Positions 13,780 to 14,395 of a stretch of DNA of 14,395 bases are shown piece by piece (position 1 is the first letter of the stretch; each line of letters begins with the position of its first letter). This DNA comes from an uncultured Roseovarius sp. GTDB taxonomy: Bacteria; Pseudomonadota; Alphaproteobacteria; Rhodobacterales; Rhodobacteraceae. A model generated the notes under the pieces. The model was not told where the DNA came from and ran no database searches. It saw nothing but the letters and a program-made list of their open reading frames with translations. The DNA is taken from assembly GCA_913055965.1 (NCBI GenBank), contig CAJXKX010000010.1:1-14395 (forward strand), read 5' to 3'. The position numbers were made by a program, and so were the translations under genes.

Positions 13780-14395
13780 TTACGCGGCCTGCGGGGCCAG
13801 AACGGGCACTTCGGCCTCTTCGGGGATGTCGGTGATCAGCATGTGGCCGGGCTTGTGGGTGATACAGAGCGGGGGGGCTGCGGCCTCGATCGCCACTTGC
13901 GGCGTCACCCCGCAGGCCCAGAATACCGGCACGTGACCGCCCGGCACCGGCGCGGGATCGCCCCAGTCGGGGCGCGCGATGTCGGCGATGCCGATTGCGG
14001 CGGGGTCGCCCGCATGCACGGGTGCGCCATGCGCCAGCGGGTAGCGGCGCGAGAGCGTGACGGCCTCGTCCACGCGGTCCTCGGGCAGGGCGCGCATGCT
14101 GACGACCATCCGCGCCGAGAAGGGGCCGGCGGGCACGCAGGGAACCGATGTGCGGAACATCGGCACGGTGGTGTCGTTCTCGACATGCCAGAGCGGCAAG
14201 CCCGCCTGCATCAGCGCGTGTTCGAAGGTGAACGAGCAGCCGAGCGCGAAGACGACCATGTCGTCGGTCCAGAGGTCGGAGATATCGGCGGTGGCGCGCT
14301 CCAGCCGCCCGGCGCGGTAGATGTTGTAGGCGGGCACGTCGCTGCGGATGTCGATATCGCGGTCCTTCGCCCATTCGGCCAGATGCAGCGCATAG
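13780..14395 (-). CDS. YcsI/DUF1445 family protein, putative hydro-lyase or D-glutamate cyclase-like (5' end outside window)
   Basis: The reading frame runs off the window edge, leaving the last 204 residues of a family usually about 260 long. Conserved DUF1445 blocks are clear: GCSFTFEHAL, PMFRTSVPCVPAGPF, HGAPVHAGDPAAIGI, PVFWACGVTPQ and THKPGHMLITD. A GTG at 14337 gives an apparent start, but the frame continues upstream with family-like sequence, so it is internal. In Bacillus subtilis, ycsI is in the kip operon with the pxp homologues, and the related mitochondrial protein DGLUCY converts D-glutamate to 5-oxo-D-proline. Those links support a role in 5-oxoproline metabolism. The exact reaction here is unproven. 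It is the first visible gene of the - strand operon. Confidence 0.9.
   Translation of the reverse strand, partial: YALHLAEWAKDRDIDIRSDVPAYNIYRAGRLERATADISDLWTDDMVVFALGCSFTFEHALMQAGLPLWHVENDTTVPMFRTSVPCVPAGPFSARMVVSMRALPEDRVDEAVTLSRRYPLAHGAPVHAGDPAAIGIADIARPDWGDPAPVPGGHVPVFWACGVTPQVAIEAAAPPLCITHKPGHMLITDIPEEAEVPVLAPQAA

Noticed and set aside
1..14395. Mobile elements, tRNA or rRNA genes, phage or defence systems
   Set aside because: No transposase-like or integrase-like protein, no terminal inverted repeats with target duplications, and no RNA gene cloverleaf or conserved rRNA segment was recognised on reading.

Overview
This GC-rich window with dense, short-spaced genes reads as the chromosome of an alphaproteobacterium, most likely a Rhodobacteraceae (Roseobacter/Rhodobacter-type) species. 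The evidence is the ccoNOQP plus ccoGHIS arrangement, an FNR-type box in front of ccoG, and a GcvA-like LysR regulator. No mobile elements, tRNA, rRNA or CRISPR were seen. No defence-like or wholly novel machine was found. The less ordinary content is regulatory DNA and one catabolic cluster.

Region 1 (1-2559, + strand): the 3' part of ccoN followed by complete ccoO, ccoQ and ccoP. Together they encode the cbb3-type, high-oxygen-affinity cytochrome c oxidase. A GC-rich imperfect hairpin follows ccoP.

Region 2 (2560-3997): a small divergent module lies between the oxidase structural genes and the assembly genes. It holds a 55-codon ORF on the - strand and a LysR-family regulator on the + strand. 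Their 101-bp intergenic gap carries a perfect T-N11-A palindrome and a nested dyad. A strong hairpin separates ccoP from the small ORF. A near-consensus FNR box lies in the 95-bp gap before ccoG.

Region 3 (3998-8236, + strand): ccoG, ccoH, ccoI and ccoS, tightly packed. They encode the copper-delivery and maturation machinery for the oxidase: a polyferredoxin/cupric reductase, a FixH-type assembly protein, a Cu+ P1B-ATPase and a small membrane maturation factor.

Region 4 (8255-14395, - strand, convergent with ccoS): read in its own direction, a YcsI/DUF1445 protein (cut by the window edge), then dctP-dctQ-dctM encoding a TRAP transporter, then pxpB-pxpC-pxpA encoding the ATP-dependent 5-oxoprolinase. 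The genes overlap or lie within a few dozen bases of one another. The content suggests one route: import of a small carboxylate, probably pyroglutamate, and its opening to glutamate. The DUF1445 protein may feed 5-oxoproline from D-glutamate. The ycsI-dctP gap is almost entirely four direct repeats with an exact 11-bp period.
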